Shown here piece by piece: positions 53,788 through 63,415 of a stretch of DNA of 64,000 nt. Under the pieces are notes generated by a model. The model saw only the letters and a list, made by a program, of their open reading frames with translations. It did not search any database and was not told where the DNA came from. How positions within the stretch are numbered: the stretch's first letter is position 1; every line of letters begins with the position of its first letter. This DNA comes from [Clostridium] innocuum. GTDB taxonomy: Bacteria > Bacillota_I > Bacilli_A > Erysipelotrichales > Erysipelotrichaceae. The position numbers and the translations under genes are program-made. The stretch covers positions 1,488,001 to 1,552,000 of the forward strand of contig CP048838.1 of assembly GCA_012317185.1 (NCBI GenBank), written 5' to 3'.

Positions 53788-56700
53788 ATGAAAGGTAACA
53801 AAGTCTTTACACTGGTATGTTTAAGTTCGCTTATTATGGGAAACATCCCATATCAACCTATCCATGCCACAACTTCTACGACGGATGTAAAAGAGGAACA
53901 GAGTACTTCTGTTGCAAGAAAAGAAGTGCTTAGCTTATTCAAAGACCAGACATGTACTAGATTAGCTGATGGAATCACACAGGAAAACATCGATCAAGCG
54001 CGAGCAAAGGTTGAGACCGTCAATCAGGCTGAAAAAGAAAGATTGACAGCTTTGATAACAAAAGCCAATGCTATGCTTCAACAATTCAATCTGAATGGAT
54101 TGTATGGCACTTTCACTCAGCTGTATTTCTATAGTGATGGTAGCTATTCTGCTCGATTGGTGACAAAAGGAGGTGTGCCTCATTCTTATATCAAGGATAG
54201 TTATGCATCAATCAAGATTGATGATGCAAATAAGGAGAATGTCTATACAAAAGATTATGTTGGTAATGTATCACAACAAGCGACAACAGAAACTCTTGAT
54301 CTAAAAGAAGGGTATTATCTAACGATAACAATAAAAGAGCCATGGCGTTTTTCAACAAACCACAACGATGAATTGAAGCAGAATGATACCAATCCATATA
54401 AATATGTTGTTAGAAATGGAAAATTAGAGCGTATTGATGACAAGAACAGCGTATTACACTTGTTAGGGTTAGGAAACAATGAATATGCCTCTTTAAGAGT
54501 CGATTACAATTCCATGAAGATGCGCTTGACAACAAGAAATGTTACGCCACATTCATATTTTTCAGGTTCTTATGAAAAAATCGAAGTTCTTGATACAACA
54601 AATGTAGTTGTATACACCAAAGATTTTAATGGTAAACAGAGGCTTGAAGCAGGGATAGAAGACATTCCTTTTGCAGTCGGCTATAAGATTCGCCTCAGCG
54701 GTTCTGAGCAGGATTTCAGAGTAAAAGCCTACCAAGATGACAATACCCCTCAGTCTTTACAGCTGTCCAAGAACAAAGCAACTCTGAAAATAGGAGCTAG
54801 CGGACTTGAACTGATGAAGTCACAAAATGGATCTGATTTGGAATCCGAAGTCATCAGTCTTTTTACAGATGGCTCTCTTACAAGATTGGTCCCAGATATG
54901 ACACAGGAAAAAATCAATACAGTAAAGAAAAAAGTTGAAGCATCCAATGAAGCTGATAAAGAGCAGATGTTGTCTACAGTATCTAAAGCAAGTAATCTGT
55001 TACAGCAGTTCAATCTGAATGGATTGTATGGCACTTTCTCTCAGCTATATTTTAATTGCGATGGTAGCTATTCAGCTCGTCTGGTTACGGGAGCAGGACA
55101 GCCTCACAGTTATATCGCAAAAGACTATGCAACGATCACGGTAAAGGATACGACAGGAAAATCTGTATTCGAAAAGAAATATGTAGGAAATGTTTCTGAA
55201 AAAGCTGCAACACAAAGCATTGAATTGAAGGAAGGATACACCTTGACGATTGTTATGCAGGAACCATCTCGTTTTTCAACGAATCATAACGATGAATTGA
55301 AACAGAACAACAGCAATCCATATACATATGTCGTTAGAAATGGTAAACTGGAAAGAATCGACAATAAGAACCGTATATTCCACTTTACCGGATTAGGTGA
55401 TAGAGAATATGCCACACTGAAAGTTGATTACAATTCCATGACCCTGGCTTTGAATGCAAAGAAAGTGATACCACACTCATATTTTAAGGGTTCTTATGAA
55501 AAGCTGGAAGTTCTCAATGAAGTAAATGAAGTAGTCTATACGAAAGATTTCGAAGGTAGCAAGACATTGATTCCAGAAACGAAAAAAGTGGCTTTCAAGA
55601 CAGGATATAAAATTCGTTTAACGGGTGCAGAACAGAATGTAAGAATAAAAGTATATGATGAAGGTAATAAACCAGTCTCTTTGAGCCTTGCCAAGAACAA
55701 GACTTCTATTAAACTGGGAGCTAATGGACTAGAAGTGATGAAATCACAGAACGGTTCAGATCTAGAATCCGAAGTTATCGACTTGTTCACAGATACCACA
55801 TGTACGAAGTTGGCAGAAAACGTAACACAGGAAAAAATCGACGCTCTGGTAAAGAAAGTGAATGAATCTAAGGAAACAAACAATAAATATATGTCATCTC
55901 TATTGTCAGAAGCAAGTAACCTGCTTCAGCAATTTACTTTGCAGGGGTTAAGCGATACGACGTTTGCTCAATTATTCTTCTATAATGATGGAAGCAATTC
56001 TGCGCGTCTAGTTACAAAAAATAGAATGCCACATTCCTATATCAAGAACGAGTATGCAAAGATTACAGTTCAGGATACAAAAGGAAAGACCACATACGCA
56101 AAAAGTTATATTGGAAATGTTTCACAGAAAGCAGAAACTGAAACATTCGATTTAAAAGAAGGCTATCGTCTCATTATTGAAAAGCAGGAACCTTCACGTT
56201 TCACGACGAATCACAATGACGAGTTGAAACAAAACAATACCAATCCTTTCACATATATCGTACGTAATAGCAAACTGGAACGAGTGGATGCTAAAAACAG
56301 AACAATGCGTTTTTCAGGCTTGGGGAATGGAGAATATGCGTCATTGAAAGTCGATTATAATTCTATGGATATAAAATTGACAACTAAGAATACAGCGCCA
56401 CACGTGTATTTTAGCGGTTCATACGAGAAAGTGGAAATTCTTGATCTAAAAGGCAATGTCGTATACTCGAAAGATTTTATTGGAAATAAAAAACTGGATG
56501 TGAAGACAGATGAGACCCCATTTAAGATTGGATATAAGATTCGATTAACCGGCGCAGAACATTTTAGAGTCAAGACATATGATGATGAGAAAAAGTTGGT
56601 AGATTTGAATTTGAGCAACAAAAAGATGGAAGTCCGTATTACTTCAGATGGATTGGATATCGTCTTTGCTACTACAGATTCCATGACCGCTATATTGAAA

Positions 56701-57810
56701 GCTAACGTTGAAAAACGTCTAACGAATACGGAGCTTGATGTATTTGCAAAAAAAGATGCAGATCACAAGAAGTTCCTAGATTGGCTGTATAAGAATCCGG
56801 AAGCTATGAGACTATACCTAGATGGCGGAAATGCAGCATCCTCTAAACAGACAGGAATGTCATCTTATCAATTCAAAGATACTACGTTTAACGTGAAAAA
56901 TGAGATGGAATCACTGGAAATTTGGTATCAAATCTGGAAGAAGCACGAATCATCACACCAAGGAACAAATCTGAAAATTGCAATTGCTACATCTTTGGAA
57001 TTCAATAAAGGTGTGTACGCATGGTATAACGTAAAATCCCAAATAGATCCAATGAAGAGATATGAAAATCTTGCGAGGGCTGAAGCAGAAGGAATTCTAT
57101 TCGAAGACTTTGCCGGATTGACAATCCGTGAGATGAGAAACGTGGTCAATGCGAAAATCTCCGATGAGGATATGATTTGGTTGAGAAATTATATGAAAGA
57201 GAATAAGCAAGACATGATCAACAGAAATGATATTACAAAAGGCTATTCTCTGATCAAATATGTCGCTACCAATCCGGATACAGGTGCCAGCGTTCAAGGT
57301 CCTAATTTTTATGGTCCTAATCCAACGATAAAAGAGGTTATCAAATACGGTGGTGTGTGTGGAGCTATGTCTAAACTAAGCAGCGTTCTTGCTCAATCAT
57401 ATGGTATTCCAACATTCCCTATTGGGCAGCCAGGGCACTGTGCATATATCTATCTAGATGCAAAGCACAATTATCAGTTAGGATATGATGTCTTTGGATG
57501 GAAAGGCTGCGGTAATGCTAACTCAACATTGCCATATATCATGATCAACAACTACTTCAGTGGTCATATCGATGCTTATAATGCTTCAGAATATGATAGG
57601 CATCAGGCAAGTGTTACGTCAAGTGATGAGCTCAAGCTAAAATATCTGAATTCTTCTTTAGAAAAGGAACCATTGAATTATAAGTCATGGGAAGATAAGT
57701 TGATATTATTATCCAGCATGGATAAAGATGCACATTCTAAAGCAGTAAAAGAGATGCAGGAAGTATTCAAGGATTACCCCGTGATTGTAAAAAATCTAGA
57801 AAACAAATAA
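53788..57810 (+). CDS. Large secreted protein: six mucin-binding-like domains plus transglutaminase-like domain
   Basis: A 1,340-aa protein (1,342 from the ATG at 53782; numbering here from that ATG). AAAGGAG ends directly before 53782, so 53788 fits better as the start. The signal peptide is at 1-31. Three modules of about 310 residues begin near 43, 350 and 658. Each has a helical hairpin (VISLF.D...TRL...TQEKI) followed by two copies of a domain with the pattern LxGLG...PHSYF.GSYEKIEVLD..VVYTKDF.G, as in the putative mucin/carbohydrate-binding domain found beside M60 proteases. The last 380 residues hold a transglutaminase-like fold with Cys1193 (GGVCGAMSKL), His1219 (QPGHCAY) and Asp1236 (LGYDVFGW). 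There is no LPxTG. The gene is intact in a region of wreckage, which suggests selection or recent arrival. It probably binds mucus glycans and modifies or cleaves a surface protein. Confidence 0.8.
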   Translation: MKGNKVFTLVCLSSLIMGNIPYQPIHATTSTTDVKEEQSTSVARKEVLSLFKDQTCTRLADGITQENIDQARAKVETVNQAEKERLTALITKANAMLQQFNLNGLYGTFTQLYFYSDGSYSARLVTKGGVPHSYIKDSYASIKIDDANKENVYTKDYVGNVSQQATTETLDLKEGYYLTITIKEPWRFSTNHNDELKQNDTNPYKYVVRNGKLERIDDKNSVLHLLGLGNNEYASLRVDYNSMKMRLTTRNVTPHSYFSGSYEKIEVLDTTNVVVYTKDFNGKQRLEAGIEDIPFAVGYKIRLSGSEQDFRVKAYQDDNTPQSLQLSKNKATLKIGASGLELMKSQNGSDLESEVISLFTDGSLTRLVPDMTQEKINTVKKKVEASNEADKEQMLSTVSKASNLLQQFNLNGLYGTFSQLYFNCDGSYSARLVTGAGQPHSYIAKDYATITVKDTTGKSVFEKKYVGNVSEKAATQSIELKEGYTLTIVMQEPSRFSTNHNDELKQNNSNPYTYVVRNGKLERIDNKNRIFHFTGLGDREYATLKVDYNSMTLALNAKKVIPHSYFKGSYEKLEVLNEVNEVVYTKDFEGSKTLIPETKKVAFKTGYKIRLTGAEQNVRIKVYDEGNKPVSLSLAKNKTSIKLGANGLEVMKSQNGSDLESEVIDLFTDTTCTKLAENVTQEKIDALVKKVNESKETNNKYMSSLLSEASNLLQQFTLQGLSDTTFAQLFFYNDGSNSARLVTKNRMPHSYIKNEYAKITVQDTKGKTTYAKSYIGNVSQKAETETFDLKEGYRLIIEKQEPSRFTTNHNDELKQNNTNPFTYIVRNSKLERVDAKNRTMRFSGLGNGEYASLKVDYNSMDIKLTTKNTAPHVYFSGSYEKVEILDLKGNVVYSKDFIGNKKLDVKTDETPFKIGYKIRLTGAEHFRVKTYDDEKKLVDLNLSNKKMEVRITSDGLDIVFATTDSMTAILKANVEKRLTNTELDVFAKKDADHKKFLDWLYKNPEAMRLYLDGGNAASSKQTGMSSYQFKDTTFNVKNEMESLEIWYQIWKKHESSHQGTNLKIAIATSLEFNKGVYAWYNVKSQIDPMKRYENLARAEAEGILFEDFAGLTIREMRNVVNAKISDEDMIWLRNYMKENKQDMINRNDITKGYSLIKYVATNPDTGASVQGPNFYGPNPTIKEVIKYGGVCGAMSKLSSVLAQSYGIPTFPIGQPGHCAYIYLDAKHNYQLGYDVFGWKGCGNANSTLPYIMINNYFSGHIDAYNASEYDRHQASVTSSDELKLKYLNSSLEKEPLNYKSWEDKLILLSSMDKDAHSKAVKEMQEVFKDYPVIVKNLENK

Positions 57811-58599
57811 TTATCAAAATATGAGTCAAAAGAAAAAGGATCAAAATCATCCAAAAATCTATATGATGTGAGTACACTGTGGGGGACTTTCACCATAATC
57901 GTCAACCACTTCTCTTTATAAAGTGGTTTATTCCAGTCATTCCACTCTGACTGTGAATGTTTTTACTGCAACTTTTCCGCTGAGATTGGTGTTCATCTGG
58001 CATTCCGTATAACAGACAACATCAAGATCATTTAGGACTAGATCAACCGATTTATCCTGGAAAAGCAGCAAACTCCTGTCATCACTATAGATGAAGTGAA
58101 TTTTATCGGGATACCGTTCTCAATAATCTGGAGATGCTGCTCAACATTGAAATGGATTCCAGAGACTAGGCTGTTGCCCTTCTTTCCGGTCTACCTCTCT
58201 CTGCGTCCGAGTATCTATGAACCCTTACATCATATGATTGGTTATGAATCAACATAAAGGAAATGACAAAGGCGGAATCCTATATCAATGTCAAACTGAA
58301 TGGTGCCGGCTGCCCACAAACCGTATTAGAGGAGTTTGAGGCGATTCTCAATTCTGTCCATGGCACTCTCCGTAAATCAACAAACTCTATAACGAAAGCC
58401 ATTTGGTTGGAAACAGTTCTAATTTAAACATTATAAACAGCGACGCTGTCATGCAGGCAATCAATGACTAAGAAATCGTATAACTTTTGGACTATCATAT
58501 AATGGGGCTCTAAATTAACATAGGGTTTTAAAAAGGCAGTAGAAATGTTAGAAAATGAACATTCTGCTGCTTTTTATATTGGTCAAACAACATTATTAT
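57811..58599. other. Remnant-filled stretch without intact genes
   Basis: On the minus strand about 57,949-58,110 codes a C-terminal remnant (RYPDKIHFIYSDDRSLLLFQ ... TFTVRVE). On the plus strand ATG 58263 opens a 54-codon frame (MTKAESYINVKLNGAGCPQT), probably a fragment. I cannot name either. A short AAAGTGGTT/CCACTT hairpin stands near 57,905-57,930. Confidence 0.35.
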
Positions 58600-59077
58600 T
58601 ATTTTTTATTTTTACTGCGTTTATGTCTCTTCATTCTTAATGATACATCATAACCTGCCATATTAGGTTTAGCATTTTTATTCATACAGTATATAAAGCG
58701 ATTTCTAAATCTGGCGAAGTTAACGTAGCCATTACCTGTTATCTTAATGAGCTTAACAATAGAATTTCGAGATTTTATGATACCATTCTATAAATGCTTG
58801 CCATCAACTACAATAAACGAATTTATGATTTCAACATGCCAATTATTCAACATATTGATCATCTCAATCATTACAGGGACTTATAATTTTTCACTTCCTT
58901 CATAAAATCAGAAAAGTCATGGTCTGCATTTTCATAATCACTTACCATATTAAAACATAAGCATAGATTTTTAAATCTATACGCTGCTTTGAGTTCAGGT
59001 GATATGTTTAATAACAAATCAAGGAGTTGTGGATAATTGATAAATCTGCGTAGTTGTCGATCTTTGTATTGAAGCAA
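58600..59077 (-). pseudogene. ISL3-family transposase remnant (C-terminal part)
   Basis: Minus-strand pieces read YKDRQLRRFINYPQLLDLLL, ending in AELKAAYRFKNL-type sequence, then WHVEIINSF and VKLIKITGNGYVNFARFRNR, which is the C-terminal pattern of ISL3 transposases. A stop interrupts it. The 5' part is cut exactly where the IS630-type element begins (59,078-59,081). Confidence 0.7.
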
Positions 59078-59080
59078 CTA

Positions 59081-60342
59081 GTGTAATGACTCAATGATTT
59101 TTAATAATAATACCACCTCGTTAAGAGGCAGTAGTAAATGTGGGATACAGTGAACTGAGTTTTATTCTGGCTTCACTGGTTCTAAAATGCCAGTTGACCT
59201 TTGCTGCCAGTGTATTCCGTTCTGTTTCCCATGCAGACAGTTCGCTGCGTAACAGTCCTATTTCAGCGATGCGGCGGCTGAGGCATTTCTAGTCATTACA
59301 TGAAGCTCTATTTCAGCAATATCCAGCAACTCCCATACTTTGGGGTATAATGGATCTCCAGCCTTATCAGGATGCGTCTTGCTTCTTACGGTGGATAGCG
59401 CTTATACAATGAGAAAGTTTTGTGGTTATCCATCACAAGGACGATTTTTTCAGCATCCGGATACATGTCGTCTGTAATGTATCTGATTTCTTCTGCCCAG
59501 TCAAGCGCTGTGCGGTGTTCTCTTACACTTACATGATGCATCCTTCCAGGCGGTTCTATAAAAGCAAATATGCTGACAGTGCCGTTACGGACATATTCGG
59601 AATCTGTTTTTCGGTCACTTCTCGGAATCATCGGCAGTAGTTCCCTTGCCTCACCAAGAAGCTGGTATGGTTTTTCATCCATGCATACCACCGGATGTTT
59701 CTTATCATAGGGAAGTTCGTAAACGTCAAGAATATCTTCCATACAGCTATGAATTCCGGATCTTTTTTTGCTGGGATGCACCAGTAGTCGTTTTTGTGAG
59801 GTTGAAGTTTGTTTTTTTAGGGCCTTGCGGATTGCCTCCCTGCCCACGGGAGTTTCCAAGATCACTTTGGATTCTTTTTCAAGCAGACAGATTGTCCAAC
59901 GGGAATGCCCCTCCGGAACGGCTCCGCAGGCAAGTTCGATCAGCCGAGCTTCTGTACGTCCGTCATCCTTGCGCCTTGCATTATCTGAATTTATGTTCCT
60001 CTTAATTTCAGTAACGGCGTCAATGCCGCCATTCATATATTTCGTCACAGTATTGGTAACCGTTGCCATGCAGACACCATTCGATCTTGCACTTTGTTCA
60101 TGGGTTAAATCTTTTCCGTGGGATTCGTCCAGATTGAGAATGATCTGGCATCTGCTGCGGATCGTTTTTGATGTTCCTTTCTTACGGATAGAAGATTTCA
60201 ACGTTTTCAATTCTTTTTCTGTAAGATGGATATTATATTTTTTTTGGTCTTGCCATAGGGATCACTGCCGTTTCTTTTTATCATACATCAGGGCAGCTGT
60301 GATTACCAGAAAATTTAATTAAATATCACAAGGTCATAACAC
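59081..60342 (-). mobile_element. IS630-family element, second copy, about 1.26 kb
   Basis: Inverted ends GTGTAATGAC (59081) and GTCATAACAC (60342), with TA on both outer sides (59079-59080 and 60343-60344), the TA target rule of IS630/Tc1 elements. It is inserted at the cut 5' edge of the ISL3 remnant. Confidence 0.75.
59165..60256 (-). pseudogene. IS630-family transposase, frameshifted, second copy
   Basis: The start MARPKK (60,256) shifts frame at once. The main piece (60,210-59,386) has KELKTLKSSIRKKGTSKT-type start, a helix-turn-helix region, CMDEKPYQLLGEAREL with the first Asp, VSVREHRTALDWAEEIRYIT and IVLVMDNHKT with the second Asp. The last third (LLDIAEIELHVMT, ELSAWETERN) is in other frames. 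Not functional. Confidence 0.8.
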
Positions 60343-60344
60343 TA

Positions 60345-60900
60345 GTCTGCATACTTATTTTACACTCCCCAACCAGACCAAAAATCTATATTCACAGCTT
60401 ACTTTATCTGTGACATCAGAGTAACAAGCATTTACGCTCTTATTTATACTTTCAAACAGCATATCTCATCCAGAAATCGAAAATTGCTCTCTATCATAAA
60501 ATCAGACAGATCATCACCTGCTCCAGTATATATGCTCTTCTCATTGCTGAACAGATCAGTTATCAGAAACACCGAATCATTTACATGTTTCCAACATTTT
60601 ATGACAATAATTTTCTTGTTATTCATGATAATCTTTTGATTCATCGCATTCTCATACATCATCAAGGCAACTGAGTTTTCTTAGTAATTCCATTGATTAG
60701 AATCGGCAATCCTCTGGATAAGATACAACGCTTTGTAAAACTCTAAAAGCGTTATTCCAACTAATCGGTTGTTCAACCTTTTCGAATGAGTTAAAGATAT
60801 TTTTTTACTGTCCATATAAAAATGCAAAAAAGTGGTTTGCATTTTTATAAATAGTGTGTAGAATGTAGATACAACGAAAGCAAAAAAAGTGAAGGAAACG
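60345..60900. other. AT-rich stretch with no clear gene
   Basis: A minus-strand frame of 73 codons (60,444-60,665; KKIIVIKCWKHVNDSVFLIT) has no good ribosome site or known motif and may be a fragment. GTGTAGAATGTAG near 60,848 resembles a -10 region for the remnant that follows. Confidence 0.35.
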
Positions 60901-61516
60901 ATGTTACGTGATGATATTCGCTCTCCCCATTATGACATCGATACAAAAAATACATCTTGTATGAAGAATGATATCGGAAAGTTATCGTTCAGTGATAAGG
61001 GAGTTATCTGCGGATGATCTTACTTCTGGCATAGAGCTTTCGATATTGGACTACTTTCTTAGTGTGCTGAAAATAGTCAAAATCTATACATGGTGTAACC
61101 GTCAACTGATCATCCCCTATCTTGATTTTTTTTGTGGAAGAACACGTCTGTAATTATGATATCCTGGTATGGATTAAAACTAATCCTATACCGGCATGTG
61201 GAAAGTACTATCTAAACGATAAAGAATATTGCTTGTATTTTCGGAAATGCACACAATTACATACTACATATCAAAGAGGTCACACATACTGGATCACGCC
61301 TACAAATAAATAAACAAGATGTTATATGGTCATCCAACAGTGAAACCACAAGCTATCATAGAGGATCTAGTGCTCAACTCTTCTGAAGAAAGAGATGTGA
61401 TCCTTGACCCTTTGAGTTGTTCCGGTACGACCGGGGCAGCTACAGTAAGGTATAATCGGTCATTTATAGAAATTGAAAAAGAAAAAAGTATCTTGATATT
61501 TCACAAAACAGGATAA
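60901..61516 (+). pseudogene. DNA N6/N4 methyltransferase remnant
   Basis: Broken frames. The 3' part reads CNYDILVWIKTNPIPACGKY, YLNDKEYCLYFRK, then YGHPTVKPQAIIEDLVLNSS and VILDPLSCSGTTGAA, ending SFIEIEKEKS. These are the target-recognition end and SAM-binding motif (normally DPFxGSGT) of beta-class methyltransferases. The catalytic DPPY segment is not readable. Probably a relic of a restriction system or of a plasmid/phage methylase. Confidence 0.7.
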
Positions 61517-61607
61517 ATAAAATGAGGCTTTTGTGTTAAACGAATTTACTTTACTTATCATATCTTGTTATAAAAAGCAGAAAAAAGATACTATTTGAAA
61601 AAAATGA

Positions 61608-61776
61608 TGAAGTGAAAAGCTAAATTTCACTTCCAAAAGGCGGAAAAAAGTGGAATTATCTTCTACAAAAGTTTATTCAAACCATAAATATAGGGTTCGA
61701 AAGAGATTCAACTGAGTAGAAGTAAATAAAAACATGAAGAGAGCTGCTATTGTGCAAATGGTAAAAAAATAAATGG
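61608..61776 (-). mobile_element. Decayed end of an IS30-type element
   Basis: Starts TGAAGTGAAAAGCTAAATTTC and follows, with scattered changes, the reverse complement of 24,770-24,937. This is the right end of the IS30-type element in the opposite direction. No transposase is left. Confidence 0.8.
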
Positions 61777-62060
61777 GATAAAAATTTTATTTTATGTGTC
61801 TACTTGACAGGGATCAGATCAAGGACGCGGCTCTTTTCATTATCAAACAAAGTGCAAAAAGTCTTGAACTGAATATGACAAAACAGCTGATGGGAAATCA
61901 GCTCATTTTATCTTTTTCAAACATTGTATCATAACATTCAGGCATATCATTTAATATGTTTTATCATCACTAAAATCATTTAATTCAGCCAGAACCCATT
62001 GTGGAACTTCTTCTTCGCACCCGCATTTCTTGCATTTCATAGATACACTTTTTCTTTATA
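61777..62060. other. Non-coding gap with a terminator
   Basis: AGCTGAT/ATCAGCT hairpin at about 61,890-61,906, followed by T-rich DNA. No gene seen. Confidence 0.45.
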
Positions 62061-62074
62061 GTCGCTCATCCTGG

Positions 62075-62440
62075 TGGATATTGTGTGCAGAAGGATGATA
62101 TGGAGAAGGCGGATATCATCGTCTTTGGAACATTGGTGTACTTTTATAATATGAGTGCACACTGAAAACACTGATTGATTGCACCTGTCCTCGCTATATG
62201 TCATTAGGCAATGAAGATTATATCATCATGACGGCACCAGATGAGGTTTGTACACAGATGCAGCATGTGCTGGAAAGTTTCCGTGGATTATTTGACTGTC
62301 ATGATGGTATGCGCTGCAGGTGTTATTTATGGCCTGGGGGACATATGAGATGGGGAATATCGATACATGCGTAGCTATGAAGAAAGCCTTTGAAGCAGGA
62401 AAACATTATAGAGGTTGTAGAAGTGATATATGAAATCATA
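62075..62440 (+). pseudogene. Flavodoxin-like NAD(P)H-dependent reductase remnant
   Basis: Frames read CVQKDDMEKADIIVFGTLVY, then FYNMSAH, KTLIDCTCPRYM and DYIIMTAPDEVCTQMQHVLE, ending in a decayed part. The order fits NADPH-dependent FMN reductase/flavodoxin-fold proteins (xxVYFYNMSGxLKTLIDR). A missing base after NMSAH and later shifts break it. Confidence 0.7.
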
Positions 62441-62488
62441 ACATGTATCACTTTTCTTAATACCAATATTTACCTCATTTGTGAACAC

Positions 62489-62634
62489 GTTATAACGTAT
62501 TGACGGATTTTTCTATTCATTTTGTATTTTTGGGGTTCATATGCTCATTTCAGACTGTATATAAATAAATTTTAAAATATTTTATATCATCTGTTGACAG
62601 CTATGGTTATAACGTGGTATATTTAGGTTATAAC
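62489..62634 (+). promoter_or_regulatory. Promoter with three GTTATAAC operator sites
   Basis: TTGACA (62594-62599) and TATATT (62618-62623), 18 bases apart. The palindrome GTTATAAC occurs at 62489-62496, 62606-62613 (inside the spacer) and 62627-62634 (21 bases after the second, two helical turns). It is the likely self-repression site of the GntR regulator. Confidence 0.7.
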
Positions 62635-62650
62635 AAGTGGGGTGTTAACC

Positions 62651-63415
62651 ATGGGAAAAAAGTTCAGTCTGGACAGAGATTCAAAAGCGCCGATCCATCA
62701 GCAGCTCTATCGCTTCATCAAAGAGTGTATTGACGATGGAACATTCAAAGAAAGGGAGGCGATTCCATCCGAAAAAGATATGCAGGAACTCTTCGATATC
62801 AGCCGGATTACGGTAAGAAGAGCCATATCAGACCTGGAACATGATGGGTATCTGCGTAAAATACGCGGTAAAGGTACCTTTGTAGAACGTATCAAGAAGG
62901 AGAAACCCTTGTCTTCTTTCACGAGTTTCAGTGGAGATGCAAAGGTGAAAGGTGACAAACCGGGTTCTATTATTCTTGCGTGTCGTAAAATGGAAGCAAG
63001 TGTTAAAGTAGCGGACAGGCTGCAGATTGAGCCAGGTGAGAGTATCACCTATCTTAAACGTCTGCGTCTGTTGAATGGTAAGATTATCGCTCTGCATGAA
63101 TCCCATATCAGTTCAAGAATTGGTATTGAGATATGCGAGGATGATTTTGATACAACGACGTCTTTGTATGAATATTTGGAAGAGAATGGCATATCTCTGG
63201 GAAGTGCTGATGAGACATTGGAAGTGAAGATGGCCAGTTTTGAACTGCGCAGGGATTTGTTTTTGGAAGAAACACAGCCGCTGGTATACAAAGAGCGCGT
63301 CACCTACGACAGTGAAGGACATCCGGTTGAGTTCTCACAAAACTCGTATATAGCGGAAACTTACAAATATTACGTACATATCGTCAATGTGAAAGATGGA
63401 GGTAATCGTTCGTGA
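62651..63415 (+). CDS. GntR-family (HutC/UbiC-associated) regulator
   Basis: A 254-aa regulator. The winged helix-turn-helix is at 8-75 (PIHQQLYRFIKECIDDGTF, IPSEKDMQELFDISRITVRR, GKGTFVERI). The C-terminal UTRA ligand domain covers about 90-250 (VADRLQIEPGESITYLKRLR, PVEFSQNSYIAETYKY). UTRA regulators of this size usually sense a sugar phosphate or related metabolite. The ATG at 62651 begins the conserved sequence. The stop overlaps the start of the next gene (GTGA), so it is coupled with the amidohydrolase. Confidence 0.92.
   Translation: MGKKFSLDRDSKAPIHQQLYRFIKECIDDGTFKEREAIPSEKDMQELFDISRITVRRAISDLEHDGYLRKIRGKGTFVERIKKEKPLSSFTSFSGDAKVKGDKPGSIILACRKMEASVKVADRLQIEPGESITYLKRLRLLNGKIIALHESHISSRIGIEICEDDFDTTTSLYEYLEENGISLGSADETLEVKMASFELRRDLFLEETQPLVYKERVTYDSEGHPVEFSQNSYIAETYKYYVHIVNVKDGGNRS

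Noticed and set aside
54212..55883. Minus-strand frames repeated across the mucin-binding-like gene
   Set aside because: They repeat only because the plus-strand domains repeat.
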